Of a stretch of DNA of 15,294 nucleotides, positions 1 through 7,643 are shown piece after piece. The notes beneath the pieces were generated by a model. It was not told the DNA's origin, did no database searches, and saw only the letters and a program-made list of their open reading frames with translations. Position 1 is the first letter of the stretch; every line of letters begins with the position of its first letter. The DNA is from Bacteroidales bacterium UBA3834 (GTDB lineage: Bacteria > Bacteroidota > Bacteroidia > Bacteroidales > P3), in NCBI GenBank assembly GCA_002392965.1, contig DGIA01000011.1:1-15294 (forward strand), in the 5' to 3' direction. Made by a program: the position numbers and the translations under genes.

Positions 1-70
1 ACAACCTAAATCAGCAAATCACATACATTATCCTTATTTTAGTATAGAGTTTCCATATAGGCACCCAAAA

Positions 71-102
71 GGGGAGCAATAGGAGAGCAATAGGGGAGCA
101 AA
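71..102. repeat. Three tandem 11-base direct repeats
   Basis: Three copies of a GGGGAGCAATA-like unit follow each other at 71-81, 82-92 and 93-102; the middle copy has one changed base (GGAGAGCAATA) and the last ends in AAA. The repeat lies outside any gene, beyond the proS terminator, in an otherwise AT-rich stretch (1-124) where no gene was found. The unit could be a protein-binding array or the remnant of a coding or recombination site; the sequence alone does not say. Confidence 0.6.
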
Positions 103-124
103 ACCAATAACTGCGTATATACAG

Positions 125-152
125 AAAAAAAGAGGCCCATTAGAGCCTCTTT
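125..152 (-). terminator. Intrinsic terminator of proS
   Basis: On the minus strand AAAGAGGC and GCCTCTTT form a perfect 8-bp stem (arms 145-152 and 129-136) around an 8-base loop, and the 3' arm runs into further T residues (125-128). It lies about 50 bases after the proS stop codon, so it most likely ends that transcript. Confidence 0.85.
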
Positions 153-204
153 GGGTTATTCCATGGCAAATCCGTCAGCTTGGCCAACAGTCACTTAACT
201 GCAA

Positions 205-1677
205 TCAGTAGCTGCGGGCGAAGACGACGCGGCGATGGCTGGGCTTGCCGCTATAGATGCACTTGCCTTCTTCCTCGGGGGCGTCGAAGGGGATGCAGCG
301 GATGGTAGCCTTGGTTTCCTCCTTGATGCGTTCTTCGGTTTCGACGGTGCCGTCCCAATGGCAGAGCAGGAAGCCGTTCTTCTCGATTTCGACCTTGAAG
401 TCGTCCCAGGTATCAACACGGCGGGTCATCGAGGCGCGGAAATCGGCGGCTTTCTTGAAGAGATTCTGCTGAATCTGCTCCATGAGATCGGCGACGTGGT
501 CGGCGATGCCTTCGATGGGCATAGTGATCTTCTCGAGGGTGTCGCGGCGGCAGACCTCGCAGGTGCCGTTCTCGAGGTCGCGGGGGCCTATGGCGAGGCG
601 CACGGGGACGCCCTTGAATTCGTATTCATTGAACTTCCAGCCCGGCTTATACTCAGGGCGGTTGTCGTACTTCACCACCAGACCTTTGGCTTCGAGGGCG
701 CGGATGATGGGTTCGATGTGCGAGTCGATCTGCGCCATCTGCTCGTCGCTCTTGGCGATGGGGACGATGGCCACGTGGATGGGCGCCAGATGCGGCGGCA
801 GGACGAGGCCGTTGTCGTCGGAGTGGGTCATGATGAGGGCGCCCATGAGGCGGGTGCTGACACCCCAGGAGGTGGCCCAGACATACTCGAGCTGGTTCTG
901 CTTGTTGAGGAACTGCACCTCGAAGGCTTTGGCGAAGTTCTGGCCCAGGAAGTGGGAGGTGCCGGCCTGCAGGGCCTTGCCGTCCTGCATCATGGCTTCG
1001 ATGCAGAGGGTGTCGAGGGCGCCGGCGAAGCGCTCGTTGGGGCTCTTGTGGCCCTTGAGCACGGGCACGGCCATATACTTCTCGGCGAACTCGGCATAGA
1101 CCTCGAGCATGCGGCGGGCTTCCTCCTCGGCCTCCTCGCGGGTGGCGTGGGCGGTGTGGCCTTCCTGCCAGAGAAACTCGGCGGTGCGGAGGAACATGCG
1201 GGTGCGCATCTCCCAACGGACGACGTTGGCCCACTGGTTGCAGAGGATGGGCAGGTCGCGGTAGGACTTGATCCAGTTCTTGTAGGTGCTCCAGATGATG
1301 GTTTCGGAGGTGGGGCGCACGATGAGCTCTTCCTCGAGCTTGGCGGCGGGGTCGACGACGACACCGTTGCCGTTGGGGTCGTTCATGAGGCGGTGGTGGG
1401 TGACGACGGCGCACTCCTTGGCGAAGCCTTCGACGTGCTCGGCCTCACGGCTGAGGAAGCTCTTGGGGATGAAAAGTGGGAAGTAGGCGTTCTGGTGGCC
1501 AGTCTCCTTGAACATGCGGTCGAGCTGGTCGTGCATCTTCTCCCAGATGGCGTAGCCATAGGGTTTGATGACCATGCAACCGCGGACGGCGCTCTGTTCG
1601 GCCAGGTCGGCACGCACCACAAGTTCGTTATACCATTCGGAGTAGTTCTCGCTGCGTTTGGGAAAGTCTTTTGCCAT
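205..1677 (-). CDS. proS: Prolyl-tRNA synthetase (archaeal/eukaryotic-like ProS)
   Basis: Class II aminoacyl-tRNA synthetase that charges tRNA-Pro with proline in the cytoplasm. The 490-residue protein has the length of the short ProS without the editing insertion that Bacteroidota share with archaea and eukaryotes. Visible signatures are RPTSETIIW (121-129), the motif 2 region with RWEMRTRMFLRTAEFLWQEG (154-173), the motif 3 region GVSTRLMGALIMTHSDDNG (272-290), an HGTP anticodon-binding domain (about 300-405) and the ProS-specific C-terminal domain with cysteines at 439, 461 and 473, ending in the typical tyrosine (ARSY). The ATG at 1677 gives the expected MAKDF-like N-terminus. The gene stands alone with its own promoter and terminator and is divergent from the envelope operon. 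Confidence 0.97.
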   Translation of the reverse strand: MAKDFPKRSENYSEWYNELVVRADLAEQSAVRGCMVIKPYGYAIWEKMHDQLDRMFKETGHQNAYFPLFIPKSFLSREAEHVEGFAKECAVVTHHRLMNDPNGNGVVVDPAAKLEEELIVRPTSETIIWSTYKNWIKSYRDLPILCNQWANVVRWEMRTRMFLRTAEFLWQEGHTAHATREEAEEEARRMLEVYAEFAEKYMAVPVLKGHKSPNERFAGALDTLCIEAMMQDGKALQAGTSHFLGQNFAKAFEVQFLNKQNQLEYVWATSWGVSTRLMGALIMTHSDDNGLVLPPHLAPIHVAIVPIAKSDEQMAQIDSHIEPIIRALEAKGLVVKYDNRPEYKPGWKFNEYEFKGVPVRLAIGPRDLENGTCEVCRRDTLEKITMPIEGIADHVADLMEQIQQNLFKKAADFRASMTRRVDTWDDFKVEIEKNGFLLCHWDGTVETEERIKEETKATIRCIPFDAPEEEGKCIYSGKPSHRRVVFARSY

Positions 1678-1735
1678 ATTTTTACGTTGAGATATACAAT
1701 AATTTATGTGAATTGTCGTTTACTGAATCAGGTTG

Positions 1736-1743
1736 CAAAATTA
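1736..1743 (-). promoter_or_regulatory. Probable -7 box of the proS promoter
   Basis: The minus strand reads TAATTTTG followed by C here, a full match to the Bacteroidota -7 consensus TAnnTTTG. It would place the transcript start near 1730, about 50 bases before the proS ATG. The -33 element is weak: only a TTT lies about 21 bases upstream. The box lies just before the start of the divergent gene at 1759. Confidence 0.6.
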
Positions 1744-1758
1744 CACAAAATATTGCAA

Positions 1759-2604
1759 GTGGTGAAATCTTTTATACATAAAATAAATAAAGGTCTGATA
1801 ATCACAACAGCAGCGTTGTTTATCACGACGACGTCGAGCGGACAGGTGAAGCTGACGCCCGACACATTGGACTGCCATGTTGTGAGTTTCACGGTGGGCA
1901 TGCTGTCCCCTCTCACAGGCAGCAACCACGGCGGCCTGTCAGGAGGATGCATGAGCGACCTTTACACGGGTCCTTACCTGGATTTCAGCCTGGAGTGGAA
2001 CTACAAGTATGCCAGCAACTGGATGCTGACCTTCGATGCCGACATCTGGTTCGGCAGCAGCAGCAACAACCTCCGATGGCGCGAGACGAGGCTTGACAAC
2101 ATCTTCACCAGTGGCGGATATGCCATGAGCGTGGGTGGATACGACGGTGTGATATCGGCCTACAACCGAGGATTGGCGGCACGGCCGGGAGTGGCAAAAA
2201 TCATCACCGTCATTCCCAAGAACCCCAATTCAGGCATCGTGCTGAAGCTCAGCGGCGGATGGTTTATGCAGAAGACGATCTTCACGCAAGACTTCAACCA
2301 GAGCCTGGTGCCCCAATTGGCAGGAAACTATGTAAAGCTCTACGACCACCTGCGCAATGGCGCCATCCTGACGGAGAGCATCGGATTTGTCTTCATGAGT
2401 AATTACTCCACATATTTAAACCTGAAGATCACGTTCGACATAAGCCAATGCTGGAGTTGGTCGTCGCGTCCCTACCAGATTGACAACCTCATGGGACTCA
2501 ACGGCAAAGACAAGAACCGTTATTTCGACCTGCTTTACGGTGTGAAGCTGACCTGGATGTTCCCGTTCACCGGCAAGACCGCTTACGACTACTACTATTA
2601 CTAG
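1759..2604 (+). CDS. Exported protein of unknown function, probable outer-membrane beta-barrel
   Basis: No family was recognised with confidence. The frame stays open far upstream through the antisense of proS, but real coding must start in the proS-divergent gap. GTG codons at 1759 and 1762 give a basic N-terminus (KSFIHKINK) followed by a hydrophobic stretch (LIITTAALFITTTSSGQ) that looks like a signal peptide with cleavage near SSGQ. The mature part (about 250 residues) is rich in alternating aromatic and polar strands, such as YLDFSLEWNYKYASNWMLTF and YLNLKITFDIS, and ends in a run of aromatic residues (DYYYY), as expected for a small outer-membrane barrel. It ends 10 bases before waaA and is probably co-transcribed with it, which suggests an envelope role; this is inference. 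The start codon is uncertain because there is no ATG at the right place. Confidence 0.75.
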   Translation: MVKSFIHKINKGLIITTAALFITTTSSGQVKLTPDTLDCHVVSFTVGMLSPLTGSNHGGLSGGCMSDLYTGPYLDFSLEWNYKYASNWMLTFDADIWFGSSSNNLRWRETRLDNIFTSGGYAMSVGGYDGVISAYNRGLAARPGVAKIITVIPKNPNSGIVLKLSGGWFMQKTIFTQDFNQSLVPQLAGNYVKLYDHLRNGAILTESIGFVFMSNYSTYLNLKITFDISQCWSWSSRPYQIDNLMGLNGKDKNRYFDLLYGVKLTWMFPFTGKTAYDYYYY

Positions 2605-2614
2605 AATCTGAAAG

Positions 2615-3838
2615 ATGAGAGCATTCTACACCATAGGCATCTGGTTCTACACGCTTGGCATCCGTCTGGCTGCCTTGTTCGGTCACAGCAAAGCCCGGCT
2701 GATGGTCGAAGGATGGGCCAAGGGAAACAATATACGGAAATCCGAAGGCGATACCGCCTGGTTCCATGCCGCCAGCCTCGGTGAATTTGAGCAGGCACGC
2801 CCGGTGCTGGAAGAATACAAACACCGGCATCCGGACTGCCGCATCGTGGTCACTTTCTTCTCGCCTTCGGGGTACGAAGTGCGCAAAAACTATCCGACGG
2901 CCGACGTCGTGCTGTACCTGCCGCCCGACCTGCCATCCCATGTGAAGCGGTTTCTCGACACTTATCGTCCGACGGTGGCATTCTTCGTCAAGTATGAATT
3001 CTGGTTCAACTACCTGACCGAGTTGCGCCGCCGCGGAATCCCCACCTATATCTTCTCGGCCATCTTCCGGCCAAGCCAATATTTCTTCAAGCCATGGGGA
3101 TATTGGTTCCGAAAAGAGCTGAAGGACTGCTTCAACCACCTCTTTGTGCAGAACAAGGAAAGTCTTGAGTTACTGAGAAGCATCGGTATCGGGCATTGCT
3201 CTGTGGCCGGCGACACCCGCTTCGACCGTGTGCATCAGATTGCCCTCGCTGCCGAGAACAACGATACGGTGGAGCGATTTCTGGACGGACATCACGGCAA
3301 GGTGCTTGTATGCGGCAGCACCTGGCCACCGGACGAAGAGCTGATTCATCAGCTAAGCGTTACGGGTGATGAGTTAAGAATGATCCTAGCGCCGCATGTC
3401 ATCAGCGAAGAACATCTCAAGCAGATTGAAGGGCTATTCCCCGACAGCGTGAGATACTCCAAACTCACAAGTGGCACCCATACGACCAATCAGGTCCTCA
3501 TTATCGACAACATCGGCCTCCTGTCGAAGCTCTACCGCTATGCCGACGTGGCTTATATCGGCGGAGGCTTCGGTGTGGGCATCCACAATATTCTCGAGGC
3601 CGTCACCTTCGGGAAACCGGTTCTGTTCGGTCCGAACCACCAGAAGTTCCAGGAGGCGAAAGACATCATCGCCTGCGGCGGAGGCTTCTGCCACAGCGAC
3701 CAAATCTCTCTGGAGCGTCATCTGAAGTCTCTCCTCACCGATGCAGAAGCCTACCGACGAGCCTCACAGGCTTGCCTGGATTACATGAACGCCAACCTAG
3801 GCAGCACAGAAAAGATTCTCAGCACTATTGAACATTAA
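2615..3838 (+). CDS. waaA: 3-deoxy-D-manno-octulosonic acid (Kdo) transferase
   Basis: Transfers Kdo from CMP-Kdo to the lipid IVA precursor at the cytoplasmic face of the inner membrane, the first step of LPS core assembly. The 407 residues fit the GT30 family. Visible are an N-terminal membrane-anchoring helix (about 1-22), HAASLGEFEQARP (51-63) with the catalytic glutamate at 57, VKYEFWFN (125-132), VAGDTRFDR (197-205), CGSTWPPDEE (233-242), the APH motif (259-261) and the C-terminal nucleotide-binding GGGFGVGIHNILEA (316-329). The ATG follows a CTGAAAG stretch and lies 10 bases after the upstream gene. The 3' end overlaps the next gene by 11 bases, so the two are likely translationally coupled. 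Confidence 0.96.
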   Translation: MRAFYTIGIWFYTLGIRLAALFGHSKARLMVEGWAKGNNIRKSEGDTAWFHAASLGEFEQARPVLEEYKHRHPDCRIVVTFFSPSGYEVRKNYPTADVVLYLPPDLPSHVKRFLDTYRPTVAFFVKYEFWFNYLTELRRRGIPTYIFSAIFRPSQYFFKPWGYWFRKELKDCFNHLFVQNKESLELLRSIGIGHCSVAGDTRFDRVHQIALAAENNDTVERFLDGHHGKVLVCGSTWPPDEELIHQLSVTGDELRMILAPHVISEEHLKQIEGLFPDSVRYSKLTSGTHTTNQVLIIDNIGLLSKLYRYADVAYIGGGFGVGIHNILEAVTFGKPVLFGPNHQKFQEAKDIIACGGGFCHSDQISLERHLKSLLTDAEAYRRASQACLDYMNANLGSTEKILSTIEH

Positions 3839-6185
3839 ACTCCGACATATCATCCCCGTACTGGGAGCATTGCTTCTCTCATCCTGCTACACCTACCGCT
3901 ACGTGCCCGAGGGCGAGCATGTGCTCTACCACAACGAGCTGACAGTTGCAATGAGCGACGGCAGCGAGGTGACGCCCGAGGTCAAGGATGCCCTCAAAGA
4001 CTTTCGCACCTATTACGCCCAACGGCCGAACTCAAAACTCCTCGGCATCAAGCCCCTACGCTTCAGCATGGGGATTTACGGCATCGCAAGCCCCAAGAAC
4101 AAGACTTTCATCGGCGACTATTTCCGCCGTCTGGGGCAGGCTCCTGTGGTGTATGATGCCGAGAAAGCCGAGCGCACCGTCAACCAGTTCAGCCGCCTGA
4201 TGCAGTCGAAAGGCTGTTTCGGTTCCACGGTCACCTTTGACACTCTCAAGCTCACCTCGCACAACATCACCGTCGGCTACCACATTGCCGCCACCCCACG
4301 CTACCGCATCGACGAGGTGACTTATCATACCAGCGACCGCAGCGTCGATAGTCTGTTGCACCTCTGGAGCAAAGAGGCCCTCCTGCATGCCGGCGACCCT
4401 TACGACCAGGAACATATCGCCGCCGAACGGGCCCGCATCGTGAACAACCTGCGCGAAAGTGGATACTATCACGCCACGAGCGACCTAGTCAGCTTCGAGG
4501 TCGATACCACATACTCCCCTACCCATCTGAGTATCGACGTACATGTCGATAGCCGACGGCTGCAGGTCTATCACATCAACAACATCTACATCTATCCCAA
4601 CTCCACTTCTGCCAGCCACTACGACACCCTCATCCACACCTTCCGGACCCCCCGCAACAATGTCGATTTCCAGTTCATCTACTCAGAACCCATGGCCATC
4701 CACCCCCAAACCATCAGCCGCACGCTGATGCTATTCCCGGGCATGACCTACCGTCCGCGCTACATCACCACCACCTACAACTCCCTGCTCTCACTACGCA
4801 ACTTCAAGTACATCAACATCGAATTCACCGAGTCGCCCTCCTCCACCGACACGCTGCCGTTGGTCGATGCCCACGTGCGGCTTATCCGCACCACCCAGCA
4901 GCGCCTCTCGCTCTCGCTCGAGCTCACCAACGCCTCGCCCCTCGGCACCATGGACAGCGCCAGCGATTTCTTCCTGGGCGGCAACCTCGGGGTGGAGACC
5001 GCCGTCGAATACCAACACAAGAATCTCTTCGGCGGCGCCGAGCTGCTGCGAGTGAAAGGGTCGCTGCTGCTCGAACTGCCCAAGCTCAACCTTGGCCTGC
5101 AGGGTGGCAACCTGCACGAGGACTTCTCGGCCTTCGAGCCGAGCCTTGAAGCCTCGCTCGACATGCCTGTGTTCCTCCTCCCCTTCTCCTCGCATCTAGC
5201 CTGGCAACGCACCAAGCCCCACACTCTCTTCACCATCGGCGGCAGCTATCAGTACCGTTACTATTTCGAACGAATCCTGGCCAACACCTCTTTCGGTTAC
5301 ACCTGGAGTCATTCGCGCCGCGCTTCCAACCAGGTGTTGCCCATCGAGCTCACTTTCGTGCGCATGCTGTCGCTCGACGAAGCTTTCGCCAACCGTCTGC
5401 GCAGCATCAGCGACTTGCGCATGAAATACCAGTACAGCAGCCACTTCATCATGGATGCCCGTTACGACTACACCTATTCCAACCAGCAATACGGCCTGCG
5501 TGAGGACTTCACCGCCCTGCATTTCAGCGTAGAAAGCGCCGGCAACATTTTGTCGGCCATCGGTTCCATCCTCAACACTCCCAAAGACGAGAACAACATA
5601 CGCTACCTGTTCGGGATCCCCTTTGCGCGCTACGCCCGGCTGAGCGGCGAATGGACACAATACCACTACTTCGGCCGCAACAACACCTTTGTCCACCGCC
5701 TGCTGGTGGGTATCGGCCTGCCTTACAGCAACTCTTTCGCCATGCCTTATGAAAAGAGCTTTTTCGGCGGAGGCCCCACCACTTTGCGCGCCTGGCAACT
5801 GCGACGTCTCGGTCCCGGATCCTGTGCCGTCGGCGGCGACATGTTGGAACGCGTGGGCGACCTGCAACTGGTACTCAATCTCGAGGGGCGTTTCCCCATC
5901 GTGAGCATCCTCGAGGGAGCGCTTTTCGCCGACATAGGCAATGTGTGGCTCTTCAACCCCAGCGAGGAATACCGCGGCGGAGAAATCAAGTGGAACAGTT
6001 TTCCCTCCGAGTTGGCAGCCGGGGTGGGCATCGGCCTACGTGTCAATGTCTCAATTGCCACCCTCCGCGTCGATTTCGCCATTCCCGTCTATGACCCAGG
6101 CTACGAGGAATCTCTACGCTGGCGTCCTTCCCACTGGCAGTTCAACCAAATAGTGACCAACTTCGGTATCAACTATCCTTTTTAG
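3828..6185 (+). CDS. BamA/TamA-family Omp85 outer-membrane lipoprotein (TamL-type)
   Basis: Member of the Omp85 superfamily that inserts or assembles outer-membrane components. The N-terminus is a lipoprotein signal, HIIPVLGALLLSSC, with the lipidated cysteine at residue 20. Residues about 25-380 look like POTRA-type periplasmic repeats, and the C-terminal half is a 16-strand-type barrel with the family loop FFGGGPTTLRAW...LGPG (about 645-663), ending in phenylalanine (NFGINYPF). A lipidated TamA homologue is known in Bacteroidota as TamL, working with TamB; TamB is not in this window. The start is TTG at 3828, inside the end of waaA: an in-frame stop at 3798 leaves no ATG that would keep the signal peptide. 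Operon position after waaA fits envelope assembly. The Omp85 family is certain; TamL versus another Omp85 branch is less so. Confidence 0.9.
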   Translation: MNIKLRHIIPVLGALLLSSCYTYRYVPEGEHVLYHNELTVAMSDGSEVTPEVKDALKDFRTYYAQRPNSKLLGIKPLRFSMGIYGIASPKNKTFIGDYFRRLGQAPVVYDAEKAERTVNQFSRLMQSKGCFGSTVTFDTLKLTSHNITVGYHIAATPRYRIDEVTYHTSDRSVDSLLHLWSKEALLHAGDPYDQEHIAAERARIVNNLRESGYYHATSDLVSFEVDTTYSPTHLSIDVHVDSRRLQVYHINNIYIYPNSTSASHYDTLIHTFRTPRNNVDFQFIYSEPMAIHPQTISRTLMLFPGMTYRPRYITTTYNSLLSLRNFKYINIEFTESPSSTDTLPLVDAHVRLIRTTQQRLSLSLELTNASPLGTMDSASDFFLGGNLGVETAVEYQHKNLFGGAELLRVKGSLLLELPKLNLGLQGGNLHEDFSAFEPSLEASLDMPVFLLPFSSHLAWQRTKPHTLFTIGGSYQYRYYFERILANTSFGYTWSHSRRASNQVLPIELTFVRMLSLDEAFANRLRSISDLRMKYQYSSHFIMDARYDYTYSNQQYGLREDFTALHFSVESAGNILSAIGSILNTPKDENNIRYLFGIPFARYARLSGEWTQYHYFGRNNTFVHRLLVGIGLPYSNSFAMPYEKSFFGGGPTTLRAWQLRRLGPGSCAVGGDMLERVGDLQLVLNLEGRFPIVSILEGALFADIGNVWLFNPSEEYRGGEIKWNSFPSELAAGVGIGLRVNVSIATLRVDFAIPVYDPGYEESLRWRPSHWQFNQIVTNFGINYPF

Positions 6186-6211
6186 AGGAATAGCGTACTA
6201 AAACGAAATCT

Positions 6212-7129
6212 ATGCGAAGAACCAAGATAATCACATATATACTAATTACATCCTCAGTCATCTTCTGGGGCATAAGTTTCATCCTCACCAAGGAATTGTT
6301 TCTCACCGAGGAGCATATGACCGTCACCATTCTCATCGCCATGCGACTGGCCATCGCTTCGGCCGTCATGCTACCCGCATTGGCACTCACTCGCCGTTTG
6401 CAACGTATCCGCAAGGAAGATGTCAAATGGTTTCTCCTGCTGGCGCTATGCGAACCCTTTATATATCATCTATGCGAGACCAACGGGGTGCGGCTTGTCA
6501 GCGGATCCCTGGCCTCAGTCGTCATTGCCACCATTCCCCTCTTTGTACCCTTCGGCATGTGGGCCGCCTATCGCAACCGCATCAGCCCCATGCTGCTCAT
6601 CGGCGTGATACTCTCATTGGGGGGCGTGTTTCTCATGCTCAACGGCGAGCTGGATGTCCAAGGTTCTACCCTCAACGGCCTGCTTTTCCTAGGCGGTGCC
6701 GTGTTTATTGCGGTGGTTTACACCTTGCTGCTGGTCAAGGTGGTTGACAAATACCACCCACTTGTAGTCACCACTTGGCAGAATGTCATAGGACTTGCCT
6801 ATTTCTTGCCCCTGATGCTTGCTTTCGACAGTTCCGCATTGCCACTACTATCCTGGAGCCCCAAGATGCTGCTGCTGCTGCTCGTCCTCGGTCTTTTCTG
6901 CTCCACCCTTGCCTACGCCGGCTATAACTACGGCGTACGTAATCTCGGAGCCTCCGAGGCCTGCATTTTCAACAACGCCATCCCCATCTTCTCACTTATA
7001 GCGGCCCTGCTTATCGGACAGGAATCCTTCTCCTGGGGCAAGCTTGTCGGCATGTGCATAGTCATTGCCGGCGTGGTCATCTCGCAGATCAAACCAACTT
7101 CGGGAAATCAAGAATCTCAAGGTCTTTAG
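6212..7129 (+). CDS. EamA/DMT-family transporter
   Basis: Inner-membrane protein of the drug/metabolite transporter superfamily with ten predicted membrane helices in two EamA repeats (about 8-143 and 154-292). Typical features are the first helix with FWGISFILTK (18-27), the end-of-repeat-1 LSLGGVFLML (134-143), and in repeat 2 STLAYAGYNYGVRNLGASEA (231-250) and AGVVIS (286-291). The substrate cannot be told; relatives export amino acids, nucleotides or other metabolites. It follows the Omp85 gene by 26 bases and is probably the last gene of that operon. Its 3' end overlaps the convergent phosphodiesterase gene by 41 bases, leaving no room for a terminator between them. Confidence 0.92.
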   Translation: MRRTKIITYILITSSVIFWGISFILTKELFLTEEHMTVTILIAMRLAIASAVMLPALALTRRLQRIRKEDVKWFLLLALCEPFIYHLCETNGVRLVSGSLASVVIATIPLFVPFGMWAAYRNRISPMLLIGVILSLGGVFLMLNGELDVQGSTLNGLLFLGGAVFIAVVYTLLLVKVVDKYHPLVVTTWQNVIGLAYFLPLMLAFDSSALPLLSWSPKMLLLLLVLGLFCSTLAYAGYNYGVRNLGASEACIFNNAIPIFSLIAALLIGQESFSWGKLVGMCIVIAGVVISQIKPTSGNQESQGL

Positions 7130-7580
7130 GCACACCGTCGATGGTGAACCTAACCAATGTACCCACCTTGTGGGACCCCTGCCTGCCAGCAGCACCGGGG
7201 TTGATGTGCAGCAAATTGTAGTCTTTATCGTACATCACCTTCAAGATGTGGCTGTGGCCACACACGAAGATATCGGGCTTGGCCAACTCCAATGAGCGAC
7301 GCAGTTCATAGGGGTAATGGCCGGGCCAACCACCGATATGTGTCATCAGCACCCGAAGTCCCTCAACCTCGAAGAATGCGCGCTCCTCAAGTTCGTAATG
7401 CAACATGAAACTATCGCAGTTTCCCCACACAGCACGCACTTCTTTCCATGCCCGCAGTTCATCGAGCACACCGGGTCCCAAATCTCCAGCATGCCACAAC
7501 TCGTCACAGTTCTTGAAAAAAGAATAAACCTGTTTTGGCACCACACCGTGCGTATCGCTCAAAACCCCAATTCTCTTCAT
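7089..7580 (-). CDS. YfcE/MJ0936-family metallophosphoesterase
   Basis: Small cytoplasmic calcineurin-like phosphodiesterase of 163 residues, the usual size for the family. All metal-binding motifs are present: SDTHG (8-12, with D9 and H11), AGDLG (31-35, D33), GNCD (53-56, N54), TH (80-81) and GHSH (108-111), followed by NPGA (127-130), the position where many relatives have NPGS. Family members hydrolyse phosphodiesters such as bis-pNPP or cyclic nucleotides; the natural substrate is unknown. The frame can be extended to 7637, but the ATG at 7580 gives the standard MKRIGVLSDTHG start and the extension is unlike the family. It lies 63 bases after the HATPase gene and is probably read from the same promoter. 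It is convergent with, and overlaps, the EamA gene. Confidence 0.92.
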   Translation of the reverse strand: MKRIGVLSDTHGVVPKQVYSFFKNCDELWHAGDLGPGVLDELRAWKEVRAVWGNCDSFMLHYELEERAFFEVEGLRVLMTHIGGWPGHYPYELRRSLELAKPDIFVCGHSHILKVMYDKDYNLLHINPGAAGRQGSHKVGTLVRFTIDGVPKDLEILDFPKLV

Positions 7581-7592
7581 ACCCTTCAAGCA

Positions 7593-7634
7593 TTCATAAA
7601 ATGAAATTTTGTGTCGGCAAAGCCGACGGTACAC
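7593..7634. other. Small hairpins between the HATPase and phosphodiesterase genes
   Basis: TTCAT-AAA-ATGAA (7593-7605) and GTCGGC-AAA-GCCGAC (7613-7627) are two short perfect inverted repeats in the 63-base gap. The second, with outer GTGT/ACAC pairing after a two-base bulge, could be an RNA processing or attenuation structure on the minus strand. It lacks a clean T-run, so it is not called a terminator. Confidence 0.4.
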
Positions 7635-7643
7635 CACGATGAA

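Noticed and set aside
235..1758. Upstream part of a long plus-strand open frame that runs through the proS region into the gene at 1759
   Set aside because: It is the exact antisense of proS, and its translation is Gly/Ala/Val/Glu/Asp-rich without family resemblance. It stays open because of the G+C-rich codon use of proS.
7581..7637. N-terminal extension of the phosphodiesterase to an upstream ATG
   Set aside because: The family begins at MKRIGVLSDTHG, and the extra 19 residues are encoded by intergenic hairpins.
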